Below are positions 7,756 to 16,519 of a DNA stretch of 64,000 nt, piece after piece; positions within the stretch are counted from its first letter, which is position 1; each line of letters begins with the position of its first letter. Source of the stretch: Mediterraneibacter gnavus ATCC 29149 (GTDB lineage Bacteria > Bacillota > Clostridia > Lachnospirales > Lachnospiraceae). The notes beneath the pieces were generated by a model. The model saw only the letters and a program-made list of their open reading frames with translations. It was not told the DNA's origin and did not search any database. Location: the NCBI RefSeq assembly GCF_008121495.1, contig NZ_CP043051.1, positions 1-64,000 of the forward strand, given 5' to 3'. The translations under genes and the position numbers were made by a program.

Positions 7756-8178
7756 ATGGTAAATTTAATTACAGGACCGAAAGGAACCGGAAAAACACAG
7801 CAGATGATTGAGCTTGCTAATGAAAAGGTCAAAACATCTAACGGAAACGTCGTATTTATCAAAAAAAGTCATCGCAACACTACTACTTTAGACTTCGGTG
7901 TACGTGCAATCTGCATGGAAGACTATCCTGATATTCTGACAATGGATGAATTTATCGGTTTTCTCTACGGTATGGTAGCAGGTAATCATGATATTGATAC
8001 CATCTTTATTGACAGCGTATTAAAACAGGCGGATATTTCTTTAAACAACATTTCTGCATTTATGACCAGTCTGAGTAAAATTTCTGCAGAAAATACTCTT
8101 GATTTCTTTATCAGTGTGGGGGCTGAGAAAGAATCCATTCCCGATATAGATTCCGACAATTATAACGTTTTGAACTAA
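7756..8178 (+). CDS. Small P-loop ATP-binding protein of unknown function
   Basis: A 140-residue protein; ATG at 7756 was preferred because AAAGGAGAG precedes it, whereas the longer frame has no ribosome binding site. The Walker A loop is GPKGTGKT at residues 7-14 and a Walker B-like strand DTIFID lies around residues 80-85. The protein is a single RecA/thymidine-kinase-like core with no extra domain, and conserved homologues exist in Lachnospiraceae as orphan ATPases (general recollection). It is monocistronic with its own promoter and terminator. The nucleotide-driven activity is unknown. Confidence 0.75.
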   Translation: MVNLITGPKGTGKTQQMIELANEKVKTSNGNVVFIKKSHRNTTTLDFGVRAICMEDYPDILTMDEFIGFLYGMVAGNHDIDTIFIDSVLKQADISLNNISAFMTSLSKISAENTLDFFISVGAEKESIPDIDSDNYNVLN

Positions 8179-8186
8179 TGGGTATG

Positions 8187-8229
8187 AAAAAAGCGATATT
8201 CAGTATTTTTTACTGAGTACCGCTTTTTT
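8187..8229 (+). terminator. Bidirectional terminator
   Basis: A-rich and T-rich tracts flank a hairpin built from GCG, TTCAGTA and TACTGA pairing around a T5 loop. It serves the plus-strand P-loop gene and the convergent membrane-protein gene. Confidence 0.8.
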
Positions 8230-8254
8230 ATACATTATGGTATATCTGTTTTTA

Positions 8255-9931
8255 TTATTCTTCTGATAATGCCTGCTCTTCGCTTTCCGCTTCTGATTTT
8301 TTTGTCTCTTTTGCTTTTTGATCCGGCTCTTCTCCGTTCAAAGAAAGTACAGAATTTGCCCGCTCACCTTCTTTGTATTCTACCGTCACAGTATCACCGA
8401 CATTGTATTTGATAATATCGATAAAATCAACGACTGAAACATCAAAAATATCATCAGAGCCTTCCAACATGATATAAAAGTGAGAATCTCCGTCTACAAC
8501 GCCCTGTGCGATCTTTGTGATCTTGGAAGCCAGCGTCTTTACTTCTCTCGTATCTTCCGCCTGCTTCTTGATGCCACTCTCATACATCAGATCATTGTAG
8601 TTTTCTTCACACTCACTGACCGTATTTCCAATGGCTACAACCTGATATTTCTGCACATTGACCATGGCATACTTTTTCACCAGTCCGGCATCATCTTTCA
8701 GCGCCATAAAATAGGTCGGCTCCCCTGAAATATTCAAAAGCAACGGGAATGCCGCTTTGTATTTTAAGTTCTGCACCTGACCTTCTGCTGAAGACATGGC
8801 AGACTCTTCTGTCGCGCCTTCCACTTCATAGAACTTCGTCTCCATCGTACGCTGATTCATCAGAACAAATCCTACATTGGACTGGTCTCCTGTGATCGAA
8901 GTCACACCTGTATATACCCATACATCATCATCCAGCGCAAGATAGTTGTATCCTGTCGTCGTATGCAGACAATCCTTCTGTCCCAGCACACTGTTTAAAA
9001 ATCCATGCTTCAACGTACCATAATAATCATACAGCTGTATCAGCATATCTGCGGAGTACGCCCGGTCGATCCACTCCGGTGCATCTTCGATCTTATAATC
9101 TTTCGTCTCACCTGTAATGGCATTACATAAAACCACTCTTCCAACTGTGGTACCTCCAAACAGACCGATATTGAATTTCTTCACCGGGCTGATCCAGTAT
9201 GGAACTCCGTTGTCATCGATCTCAAAACTTAAGTCATTGAAGATATAAGTCGGATATTTGAACCGGAGATGACGGTAAATATTGCGATTGAAATGATCAC
9301 TGGTCGTATACTTCATCCCTTCATCCAACTTCACCAGTTCGGTATTCTGTGTCGCCATATCGATCTTGATATATGCCGGAATTCCCTCACTCTGATTCGT
9401 GAACCATTTGATCAGGCTGGCATAACGCAGGGGAGATACTCTCACGGGCTGATCCTGGTAGTTGATCTGGCTGTACCAGTCATCTACCTCAAACTGAGAG
9501 ACCATATCCACCATACTTCCCATCTTTCTGTTTCCCAGGATCGTCGCAGAATCTCTGTCAAGCAGCGGAATCTGATCAAATGAGAGTTCCTCGATATCTT
9601 TTGTAAATTCTCCATCCTCTACTTTCATCAGCTTCTGATATTTTTTCGCGTTGACGATCGGAGAAGACAACAGTGTACCTGCTGCATACACGATTACAAC
9701 TGCGCCAAGAATCCCCAGGATCACTTTCATCCCCTTGGATTCTTTCAGCGCATATCTGTCGAACCGCTTTCTTTTCGCATAGAAAAATGCTGCTGCCACG
9801 ATCACCACGATCAGAAATATCCAGAACTCCGTAGAATGAATATTGAGTGCCGGCAATGCGACATAATAGTAAATACCGGCAAGAATAACCAATGCCAACA
9901 CTGCAAGAAGTTTCATTTTACCTTTTTTCAT
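8255..9931 (-). CDS. Membrane-anchored protein of unknown function, 558 residues
   Basis: Three hydrophobic segments lie near the N-terminus (residues about 8-28, 35-52 and 68-90), followed by a long predicted extracytoplasmic region of about 440 residues with mixed alpha/beta composition, and an acidic, lysine- and glutamate-rich tail with no sorting signal. The C-terminal region around residues 470-530 has strands typical of a small OB-like fold (YIMLEGSDDIFDVS, VGDTVTVEY). I do not recognise a catalytic motif. It is monocistronic, with a promoter and a perfect palindrome at its transcription start. Similar proteins occur in Lachnospiraceae genomes as conserved hypotheticals. Confidence 0.8.
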   Translation of the reverse strand: MKKGKMKLLAVLALVILAGIYYYVALPALNIHSTEFWIFLIVVIVAAAFFYAKRKRFDRYALKESKGMKVILGILGAVVIVYAAGTLLSSPIVNAKKYQKLMKVEDGEFTKDIEELSFDQIPLLDRDSATILGNRKMGSMVDMVSQFEVDDWYSQINYQDQPVRVSPLRYASLIKWFTNQSEGIPAYIKIDMATQNTELVKLDEGMKYTTSDHFNRNIYRHLRFKYPTYIFNDLSFEIDDNGVPYWISPVKKFNIGLFGGTTVGRVVLCNAITGETKDYKIEDAPEWIDRAYSADMLIQLYDYYGTLKHGFLNSVLGQKDCLHTTTGYNYLALDDDVWVYTGVTSITGDQSNVGFVLMNQRTMETKFYEVEGATEESAMSSAEGQVQNLKYKAAFPLLLNISGEPTYFMALKDDAGLVKKYAMVNVQKYQVVAIGNTVSECEENYNDLMYESGIKKQAEDTREVKTLASKITKIAQGVVDGDSHFYIMLEGSDDIFDVSVVDFIDIIKYNVGDTVTVEYKEGERANSVLSLNGEEPDQKAKETKKSEAESEEQALSEE

Positions 9932-9958
9932 GCTAATTCCCTTTCCTAAAAATAATTT

Positions 9959-10009
9959 CTACTTTTAAAGTAGTGGGACAATTATAACATCTTCAAAGAT
10001 AATTCACAA
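9959..10009 (-). promoter_or_regulatory. Promoter with a start-site palindrome for the 8255 gene
   Basis: TTGTGA (10004-10009), 17-base spacer and TATAAT (9981-9986) on the minus strand. A perfect palindrome CTACTTT-T-AAAGTAG (9959-9973) sits at the expected start of transcription, a position typical of repressor operators. Confidence 0.6.
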
Positions 10010-10069
10010 TTCTTCTTGCAATTTTTATATCTTTTTAATATTTACCTATGATTTTTCCAACATTTTGTC

Positions 10070-11515
10070 TTAAAATTTCCGTTTCCAGAGCTCCGGTGCA
10101 AGCAGGACAAGACAAGGGAAGATTTCCAGCCGTCCCAGCAGCATATCCGCACAGAATACCAGTTTTGACAGCCAGGAGAACTCAAAGAAATTCTCAACCG
10201 GTCCCACCTGTGAAATTCCGGGACCGACATTATTTAAGGTCGTCAGAACCGCACTGACAGAAGTCGCAAAATCATAATTATCGATGGACACGATCAAAAC
10301 AGAAGATACCAGGATAAGCGCATAACAAATACTGTATACATATACTCCATGAAGGGTCTCTCTGCCTACCTTCTGACCGTTCACAGTCACCACCGTCACT
10401 GCTTTAGGATGCAGAATCCGCTTGATTTCCTGCTTTACGCTCTTGCAGAGGATCAGAATTCTCGACACCTTCATTCCTCCACCTGTCGATCCGGCACAAG
10501 CTCCGATGATCATGGTGACCAGCAAAATGGTTTTAGAAAATTCCGGCCATAAATTAAAGTCCGCAGTGTAGAATCCCGTTGTCGTGATCACCGCTGCCAC
10601 CTGAAAACTTGAATACCGGAACGCACTTGCCACATTGCCGTATATATGATAAATGTTGACTGTGATCATCAATATTGCCGCAGCAATCACACCAAGATAG
10701 GTGCGTGCTTCTTCATTTTTTAATGCACTCTTCCAGTTTTTTATGTAAATTGCAAAATAAATATTAAAATTGATCCCAAACAAAATCATAAATACGGTGA
10801 TAACCCCGTCAATATACGCACTGTCATAATAGCTCACACTTGCATTTCTGTTGGAAAACCCACCGGTTCCCGCAGTACTGAATGAATGAATCAGTGCGTC
10901 ATAAAGGTTCATTCCGCCAAATAAAAGGAAAATCACCTCTGCCATTGTCAGAATCAGATACATCAGATACAGAATTCTCGCCGTACTGCGTGCCTTCGGA
11001 ACAAGCTTGTCTGCTTCCGGTCCCGGTACTTCCGCGCGCATCAGATACATGGATCCGTCATCATCCAGACTCAAAAGTACCATAACAAATACCAAAACTC
11101 CCATTCCGCCGATCCAGTGTGTCAGCGCTCTCCAAAACAACATTCCCTGCGGAAGCGCCTCGATATCCGTCAGAATTGTAGAACCTGTTGTTGTAAATCC
11201 GGAGACTGTCTCAAAAAAGGCATCCAGATAATCTGGAATCGAACCGGAGATAAAAAACGGCAGTGCACCGAACAGTGACCACAAAATCCAGGCAATCCCG
11301 ACCAGTGCAAGCCCTTCTTTTCCATAAATACTCGTATCCTTCGGTTTTTTTCTGCCCGCCAGCAGAAAAATAATGAGCAGAATGGCCGCTGTTAATAAAA
11401 ATGCAATTCCGCTTTGCTCTCCATACAAAAAAGAAACAAGCGCCGGCACCAGAAGCAGAAGTCCTTCCACTCCCAGCATTCTGCCTATCATATAAACAAT
11501 CATTCTATTATTCAT
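10070..11515 (-). CDS. trkH: TrkH-type potassium uptake membrane subunit
   Basis: A 481-residue potassium translocator of the Trk/Ktr/HKT superfamily. Four pore-loop repeats are visible with their selectivity glycines: SGFTTTGSTI (near residue 105), STAGTGGFSNRN (near 220), TTTGFYTADF (near 315) and NNVGPGISQVG (near 435). Around ten hydrophobic helices surround them. It works with the TrkA NAD-binding subunit encoded four bases upstream, which gates it. The gene follows trkA on the same transcript and should be driven by the trkA promoter. Confidence 0.95.
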   Translation of the reverse strand: MNNRMIVYMIGRMLGVEGLLLLVPALVSFLYGEQSGIAFLLTAAILLIIFLLAGRKKPKDTSIYGKEGLALVGIAWILWSLFGALPFFISGSIPDYLDAFFETVSGFTTTGSTILTDIEALPQGMLFWRALTHWIGGMGVLVFVMVLLSLDDDGSMYLMRAEVPGPEADKLVPKARSTARILYLMYLILTMAEVIFLLFGGMNLYDALIHSFSTAGTGGFSNRNASVSYYDSAYIDGVITVFMILFGINFNIYFAIYIKNWKSALKNEEARTYLGVIAAAILMITVNIYHIYGNVASAFRYSSFQVAAVITTTGFYTADFNLWPEFSKTILLVTMIIGACAGSTGGGMKVSRILILCKSVKQEIKRILHPKAVTVVTVNGQKVGRETLHGVYVYSICYALILVSSVLIVSIDNYDFATSVSAVLTTLNNVGPGISQVGPVENFFEFSWLSKLVFCADMLLGRLEIFPCLVLLAPELWKRKF

Positions 11516-11519
11516 CTCA

Positions 11520-12881
11520 TTACCTCTTCACCAAAATATCGTCCAGATCTCGGATCTGTTTTGTCATGGTGATAATAACTACACTGTCACCTACCTGAAT
11601 ACTGTCATCCCCGTTTGGAATAATGATTTTTCTTCCCCGTGCAATGCAGGCAATGATATTGTTCGCTTTCAGATTCAGATCTTTAAGAGGTACTCCCGTA
11701 TACGCATTCTCCGATTTGATAATAAATTCCAGCGCCTCCACTCTTCCATCCAGTAGCTGGTACATGGTCTCCACATTTGCACTGCACTGAGAATTTCTTC
11801 TCGCCCGCACATAACCAAGAATGGCATCAGCAGTCGCTGTTTTAGCAGATACAATACTGTCGAGTCCAAGTTCATCGATCATCATGGCTCTGCGGTCCTC
11901 ATTGATCTTTACGATCACCTTGGATACACTCTGCTTAGAAGCAAACAAAGACATGATGATGTTCTCTTCATCCATTCCTGTCAGTGCAATAAAAGCATCT
12001 GTTTTTTCAATCCCCTCTTCTATCAGCAGATCATGCTCCGTCGCATCGCCATTGATGATGGTTGCTTGTGGAAGAAGTTCACAGAGCTCTTCACAGCGCT
12101 CTCTGTTTCTTTCGATGATCTTGACATTCATCCCCAGATTACACAACTGGCTTGCCAGATAGTAGGCCACTCTCCCCCCACCGCAGATCATTGCATTTTT
12201 AATCTTCTCTTTTCGCAGGGCAATCTTCTTGAAGAACTGCTCCATATTCTGATGAGAAGCCGCAATATGCAACTTGTCTCCTGCTTTTAAAATATAATCT
12301 CCATCCGGGATTAAAACCGTTTCTCCGGATTCGACTGCACATACCAGCACCTGAACCTGAAAACGTGCATATAATTCAGACAAAGACAATCCTTCCAGCT
12401 TTCCGCAGTGAATCGGAAATTCAACCAGTTCCACCCTTCCTTTTACGAAAGTCTCTACCTTACTTGCATCTGGAAACAACAGCAGACGGGTAATATCCCC
12501 CGCAACGATCAGTTCCGGATTTACTACCATACTCAAATGGAGATCCTTTTTCAGAAAATCAATCTGTTTATAGTAGATCGGATTTCTTACCCGGGCAATC
12601 GTATGCCGTGCACCCAGCCTTCTTGCGATCAGGCAGCTGAGCATATTGCACTCGTCCGTAGAAGTGCAGGCAATCACCAGATCCGCATGCGGTACATCCG
12701 CCCTCTGCTGAACCTCCACACTGCCGCCTTCTCCCGCAACACAAAAAACATCCATTCTTTCAATGGATTTTCGCAGTTTTTCTTCATTATTATCGATCAA
12801 TATAATATCGTACTTTTCCGATGACAGCTGTTTTGCCAGTTTATAACCAACCTTGCCATCGCCTATGATTACAATTTTCAT
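11520..12881 (-). CDS. trkA: Trk potassium channel regulatory subunit TrkA
   Basis: A 453-residue cytoplasmic gating protein with two tandem RCK modules. The first Rossmann loop is GDGKVGYKLA at residues 7-16, followed by acidic D residues for NAD binding; the second is GGGRVAYYLASQ around residue 230. Each is followed by a TrkA_C segment (about 140-220 and 370-450), ending in IQVGDSVVIIT. The double-RCK layout is the TrkA form rather than the single-module KtrA. It precedes trkH with four bases between them. Confidence 0.96.
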   Translation of the reverse strand: MKIVIIGDGKVGYKLAKQLSSEKYDIILIDNNEEKLRKSIERMDVFCVAGEGGSVEVQQRADVPHADLVIACTSTDECNMLSCLIARRLGARHTIARVRNPIYYKQIDFLKKDLHLSMVVNPELIVAGDITRLLLFPDASKVETFVKGRVELVEFPIHCGKLEGLSLSELYARFQVQVLVCAVESGETVLIPDGDYILKAGDKLHIAASHQNMEQFFKKIALRKEKIKNAMICGGGRVAYYLASQLCNLGMNVKIIERNRERCEELCELLPQATIINGDATEHDLLIEEGIEKTDAFIALTGMDEENIIMSLFASKQSVSKVIVKINEDRRAMMIDELGLDSIVSAKTATADAILGYVRARRNSQCSANVETMYQLLDGRVEALEFIIKSENAYTGVPLKDLNLKANNIIACIARGRKIIIPNGDDSIQVGDSVVIITMTKQIRDLDDILVKR

Positions 12882-12933
12882 TGGTCCCCTAAGTCCTCTC
12901 TGTTTTCACATTCTTCTTTTCAAAACGTGTTCT

Positions 12934-12962
12934 ATTATACCACCTTAATACCTTACACACAA
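12934..12962 (-). promoter_or_regulatory. trkA-trkH promoter
   Basis: TTGTGT (12957-12962), 17-base spacer, perfect TATAAT (12934-12939) on the minus strand. Confidence 0.7.
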
Positions 12963-13025
12963 TTTTAATACTATTTTTATATTTTTTCCACGTTTTGCAT
13001 AATTTTTTTCTGTTTTCTCCACCAA

Positions 13026-13077
13026 AAAAGACCTTTCCTACAACAAAATCATTGATTTTTGCAGAAAAGGTCTTTTT
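13026..13077 (-). terminator. Terminator after the EF-G-like gene
   Basis: A long minus-strand hairpin with arms AAAGACCTTT and AAAGGTCTTT plus inner pairing, followed by a T-run. Confidence 0.8.
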
Positions 13078-13090
13078 CTAATTCTCTATT

Positions 13091-15169
13091 CTATTTTTCT
13101 TCCGCTGCTCTTGCTGCGATTTCCTTCTCCTGTACATCCGAAGGTGCCTGCTCATATCTTGCAAACTGATACTCATAAGTACCTCTTCCTCCTGTCATGG
13201 AACGAAGCACTGTACAGTATCCAAACAGTCCTGTCATCGGAATGTCTGCTTCTATGATCTGTTTGCCGCCGCTTACAGGTGTCATGCCAAGGACACGTCC
13301 TCTTCTCTTATTCAGATCACCCATAACATCTCCTGTATAGTCATCCGGCACTGTCACTTTCAAGGATGCGATAGGCTCCAGAAGAACCGGTCCCGCTTCC
13401 ATAAAACCTTTCTTAAATGCCTGGATCGTAGCTGTCTTGAATGCCATCTCCGAAGAATCTACCGGATGGTAAGATCCGTCGTAAAGAACTGCTTTGACTC
13501 CGACTACCGGATATCCTGCGAGGGGACCTTTTACCACAGAGTCCTGAAGTCCTTTTTCTACAGCCGGGAAGTAGTTCTTCGGAACAGCGCCGCCTACCAC
13601 TTCTTCTTCAAATACATAAGGAGTCTCCAGATCACCGGATGGTTCAAACCGCATCTTTACATGTCCGTACTGACCATGTCCGCCGGACTGTTTTTTGTAT
13701 TTTGTGTCCACATCCGATTTCTTACGGATTGTCTCACGGAACGCCACTTTCGGTGTCTCCAGTTTAATTTCTACTTTATATCTGGCTGCCAGTTTGCTGG
13801 CTGCGATTTCCAGGTGCTGATCTCCCATACCGTAAAGAAGAGACTGTCTGTTCTCACTGTCATTGACTGCTCTGAGTGTCACATCCTCTGCCATCATCTT
13901 CTGCAGTGCCTGAGATACCTTGTCTTCATCCCCTTTTGTCAGAGTCTTGTATCTCATATAGGTATATGGAACCGAATAATCTGTTCTGGAATATGTAATC
14001 GGCGTATTCTTTGTCGAAAGAGTATCTCCTGTCTTTGTACTTCCAAGCTTTGCGATTGCTCCGATATCTCCTGCAAACAGTTCGGAAACTTCTGTCGGTT
14101 TGTTTCCGCACATCGTATAAAGCTTGCCCGGTTTTTCCTCGGCATCCGCATCTGCATTGTAAAGTACGTCATCCCCTTTGAGTACACCGGAGCATACCTT
14201 TACAAATGAATACTTTCCGATAAACGGATCTACCATTGTCTTGAATACATAGGCAGATTTGGCCTTTGAAAAATCATAATCAGCCTCGTAGATCTCACTC
14301 TTTGTCCTGTGGATACCCGCACAGCTTCTCTTATCCGGACTCGGGAAGAAACGCACGATATCAGAAAGCAGATTGGCAACACCCTGTGCCTGTACATTGG
14401 ATCCCATGGCAACCGGAACGATGTCCCCATCCATCACTTCCGTACGCATGGCTGCACGGATCTCTTCAATTGAAAATTCGTCTCCCTCAAAGTAACGATC
14501 CATAAATTCTTCGCTCGTCTCCGCAACTGCCTCCATCAGAGAATCTCTCAAAATCTTCAGGTTCGGAAGACAATAATCCGGAATCTCGCACTCTTCTCTC
14601 TGTCCGATTCCTGTATAACGTCTGCCGGCATTTTTAATAATGTTGATATATCCGACCAGCTTTTCGTTCTCACGGATCGGCTGGAAATGCGGCGCGATTT
14701 TCTTACCATATCTGACAGTCAGATCTTCCACAACCTGGCGGAAACTTGCGTCGTCCATATCCATCTCTGTCACATAGACCATACGCGGCAGGTTGTACTT
14801 GTCACAAAGCTCCCACGCTTTTTCTGTACCAACCTGTACACCGGCTTTTCCGGAAACCACGATAACTGCCGCATCTGCTGCACTCACTGCTTCTTCTACT
14901 TCGCCGACAAAATCAAAATATCCCGGTGTATCCAGAATATTGATCTTTGCCTTTTCCCACTCGATCGGGATCAGGCTCGTGCTGATCGAGAATCCGCGCT
15001 TCTGCTCTTCTTTATCAAAATCACTGGTCGTATTGGACTCGGAAATCTTTCCCATACGACTGACTGCTCCTGATACATAAAGCATCGCCTCTGCAAGACT
15101 TGTTTTGCCGCTGCCACCGTGGCCAAGCAATACTACGTTTCTAATCTCATCCGTTCTGTAAACCTTCAT
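13091..15169 (-). CDS. Elongation factor G-like GTPase (EF-G paralogue)
   Basis: A 692-residue translational GTPase with the EF-G domain order: G domain, domain II, then III, IV and V. It differs from housekeeping EF-G at the key loops. G1 is GHGGSGKT (residues 16-23) instead of AHIDAGKT; G3 is DTPGYFDF (80-87), replacing the catalytic histidine of DTPGH by tyrosine; and the NKxD guanine-specificity motif is TEMD (about 134-137). The switch I region DKEEQKRGF is kept. Such divergent EF-G paralogues are common in Clostridia and their role is unsettled. The gene is monocistronic, with a strong ribosome binding site (AAGGAGG) before 15169. Confidence 0.85.
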   Translation of the reverse strand: MKVYRTDEIRNVVLLGHGGSGKTSLAEAMLYVSGAVSRMGKISESNTTSDFDKEEQKRGFSISTSLIPIEWEKAKINILDTPGYFDFVGEVEEAVSAADAAVIVVSGKAGVQVGTEKAWELCDKYNLPRMVYVTEMDMDDASFRQVVEDLTVRYGKKIAPHFQPIRENEKLVGYINIIKNAGRRYTGIGQREECEIPDYCLPNLKILRDSLMEAVAETSEEFMDRYFEGDEFSIEEIRAAMRTEVMDGDIVPVAMGSNVQAQGVANLLSDIVRFFPSPDKRSCAGIHRTKSEIYEADYDFSKAKSAYVFKTMVDPFIGKYSFVKVCSGVLKGDDVLYNADADAEEKPGKLYTMCGNKPTEVSELFAGDIGAIAKLGSTKTGDTLSTKNTPITYSRTDYSVPYTYMRYKTLTKGDEDKVSQALQKMMAEDVTLRAVNDSENRQSLLYGMGDQHLEIAASKLAARYKVEIKLETPKVAFRETIRKKSDVDTKYKKQSGGHGQYGHVKMRFEPSGDLETPYVFEEEVVGGAVPKNYFPAVEKGLQDSVVKGPLAGYPVVGVKAVLYDGSYHPVDSSEMAFKTATIQAFKKGFMEAGPVLLEPIASLKVTVPDDYTGDVMGDLNKRRGRVLGMTPVSGGKQIIEADIPMTGLFGYCTVLRSMTGGRGTYEYQFARYEQAPSDVQEKEIAARAAEEK

Positions 15170-15242
15170 AGTGCTGCCTCCTTATGTTGTTATTCTCTTC
15201 ATGTTCCGGCAGCTGTTCTGCCGACTCACGTGCTATGTGTAT

Positions 15243-15271
15243 ATTGTACTAAAATTTTATATAAATTACAA
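15243..15271 (-). promoter_or_regulatory. Promoter of the EF-G-like gene
   Basis: TTGTAA (15266-15271), 17-base spacer, TACAAT (15243-15248) on the minus strand. The following leader contains a short GGCAG/CTGCC hairpin. Confidence 0.65.
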
Positions 15272-15400
15272 CTATTTTATTTATTTTTAACAACTTGTTT
15301 CTAATTTACTTTTACGAGTTAAAATGCTAAAATATTCTATATGTGCTTCTTGGGATCGCAGCTTCCCATCAGCCAGTTTATTTAGAAAGGACATCAAACT

Positions 15401-16507
15401 ATGCAGACAAAAACAAGCACTACCATCGGATTTATCGGGCTGGGACTAATCGGCGGTTCTATCGCCAAGGCAATCCGCCAGTATTATCCGGACTATCAGA
15501 TCCTGGCTTTTGATAAAAGCAGAGAAACACTTGCACTGGCCATGCAGGACGGAACGATCGACATCTCCTGTACTGCCATTGACGAACAGTTCTCTCACTG
15601 TTCCTATCTTTTTCTCTGTGCGCCGATTTCTTACAATAATGCGTATTTATCTCAGTTAAAGGATTTGATCCATCCGGATTGCATCCTGACAGATGTCGGC
15701 AGTGTAAAGACTGCGATCCATGAGGAGATTACCCGGCTTGGTCTGGATGCAAATTTCATCGGAGGACATCCTATGGCAGGTTCCGAAAAAAGCGGATTTG
15801 CCAATTCCAAGGCTCATCTGATTGAAAATGCATACTACATCCTGACGCCGTCTGACAAAGTCTCTTCTGAGAAGCTGGAAGATTACCGCTGCTTTGTACA
15901 GTCTCTGAAGGCGCTACCGATCGTGCTTGACTACCGGCTGCATGATACGGTCACCGGAACTATCAGTCATCTGCCGCACATCATTGCCTCCTGCCTGGTC
16001 AACTTCGTAAAAAGTACGGATACGAAAGAGGAACTGATGAAGCTTCTGGCTGCGGGCGGTTTTAAAGATATTACAAGGATTGCATCTTCTTCTCCGATCA
16101 TGTGGCAGCAGATCTGCCTGAAAAATAAAGATAATATCTCCCGGATCCTGGACGCTTATATCGAAGAACTGAACCGCGCAAAAATTTCCATTGATGCCGG
16201 CAATGAACGGGAATTATTTTCATTCTTCGAGTCATCCAGAGACTACCGGAATTCCATGCCGGATCACTCTGCAGGACCGATCAAAAAGATTTTTGCCCTG
16301 TACTGTGACATTATCGATGAAGCTGGAGGAATCGCGACCATTGCCACGATTCTGGCGAGCAATCACATCAGCATTAAAAATATTGGAATCATTCATAACC
16401 GGGAATTTGAAGAAGGGGTACTGCGCATCGAATTTTACGAAGAGGACGCCTCTGTAAAAGCCGCCGCACTTCTGCAGAAATACCGGTATATTGTATATGA
16501 AGTTTAA
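15401..16507 (+). CDS. tyrA: Prephenate dehydrogenase with ACT domain
   Basis: A 368-residue cytoplasmic enzyme that oxidatively decarboxylates prephenate to 4-hydroxyphenylpyruvate in tyrosine synthesis. The NAD-binding loop GLGLIGGSIAK lies at residues 13-23, and the family motif GGHPMAGSEKSG near residue 122 carries the catalytic histidine region. Residues about 295-368 form an ACT domain, giving probable feedback control by tyrosine. aroA follows 12 bases downstream on the same strand, forming a two-gene aromatic amino acid operon. Confidence 0.96.
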   Translation: MQTKTSTTIGFIGLGLIGGSIAKAIRQYYPDYQILAFDKSRETLALAMQDGTIDISCTAIDEQFSHCSYLFLCAPISYNNAYLSQLKDLIHPDCILTDVGSVKTAIHEEITRLGLDANFIGGHPMAGSEKSGFANSKAHLIENAYYILTPSDKVSSEKLEDYRCFVQSLKALPIVLDYRLHDTVTGTISHLPHIIASCLVNFVKSTDTKEELMKLLAAGGFKDITRIASSSPIMWQQICLKNKDNISRILDAYIEELNRAKISIDAGNERELFSFFESSRDYRNSMPDHSAGPIKKIFALYCDIIDEAGGIATIATILASNHISIKNIGIIHNREFEEGVLRIEFYEEDASVKAAALLQKYRYIVYEV

Positions 16508-16519
16508 AGAAAGGAATAT

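Noticed and set aside
13466-14209. Plus-strand ORF of 247 codons opposite the EF-G-like gene
   Set aside because: Antisense shadow with Cys/Phe-rich composition and no ribosome binding site.
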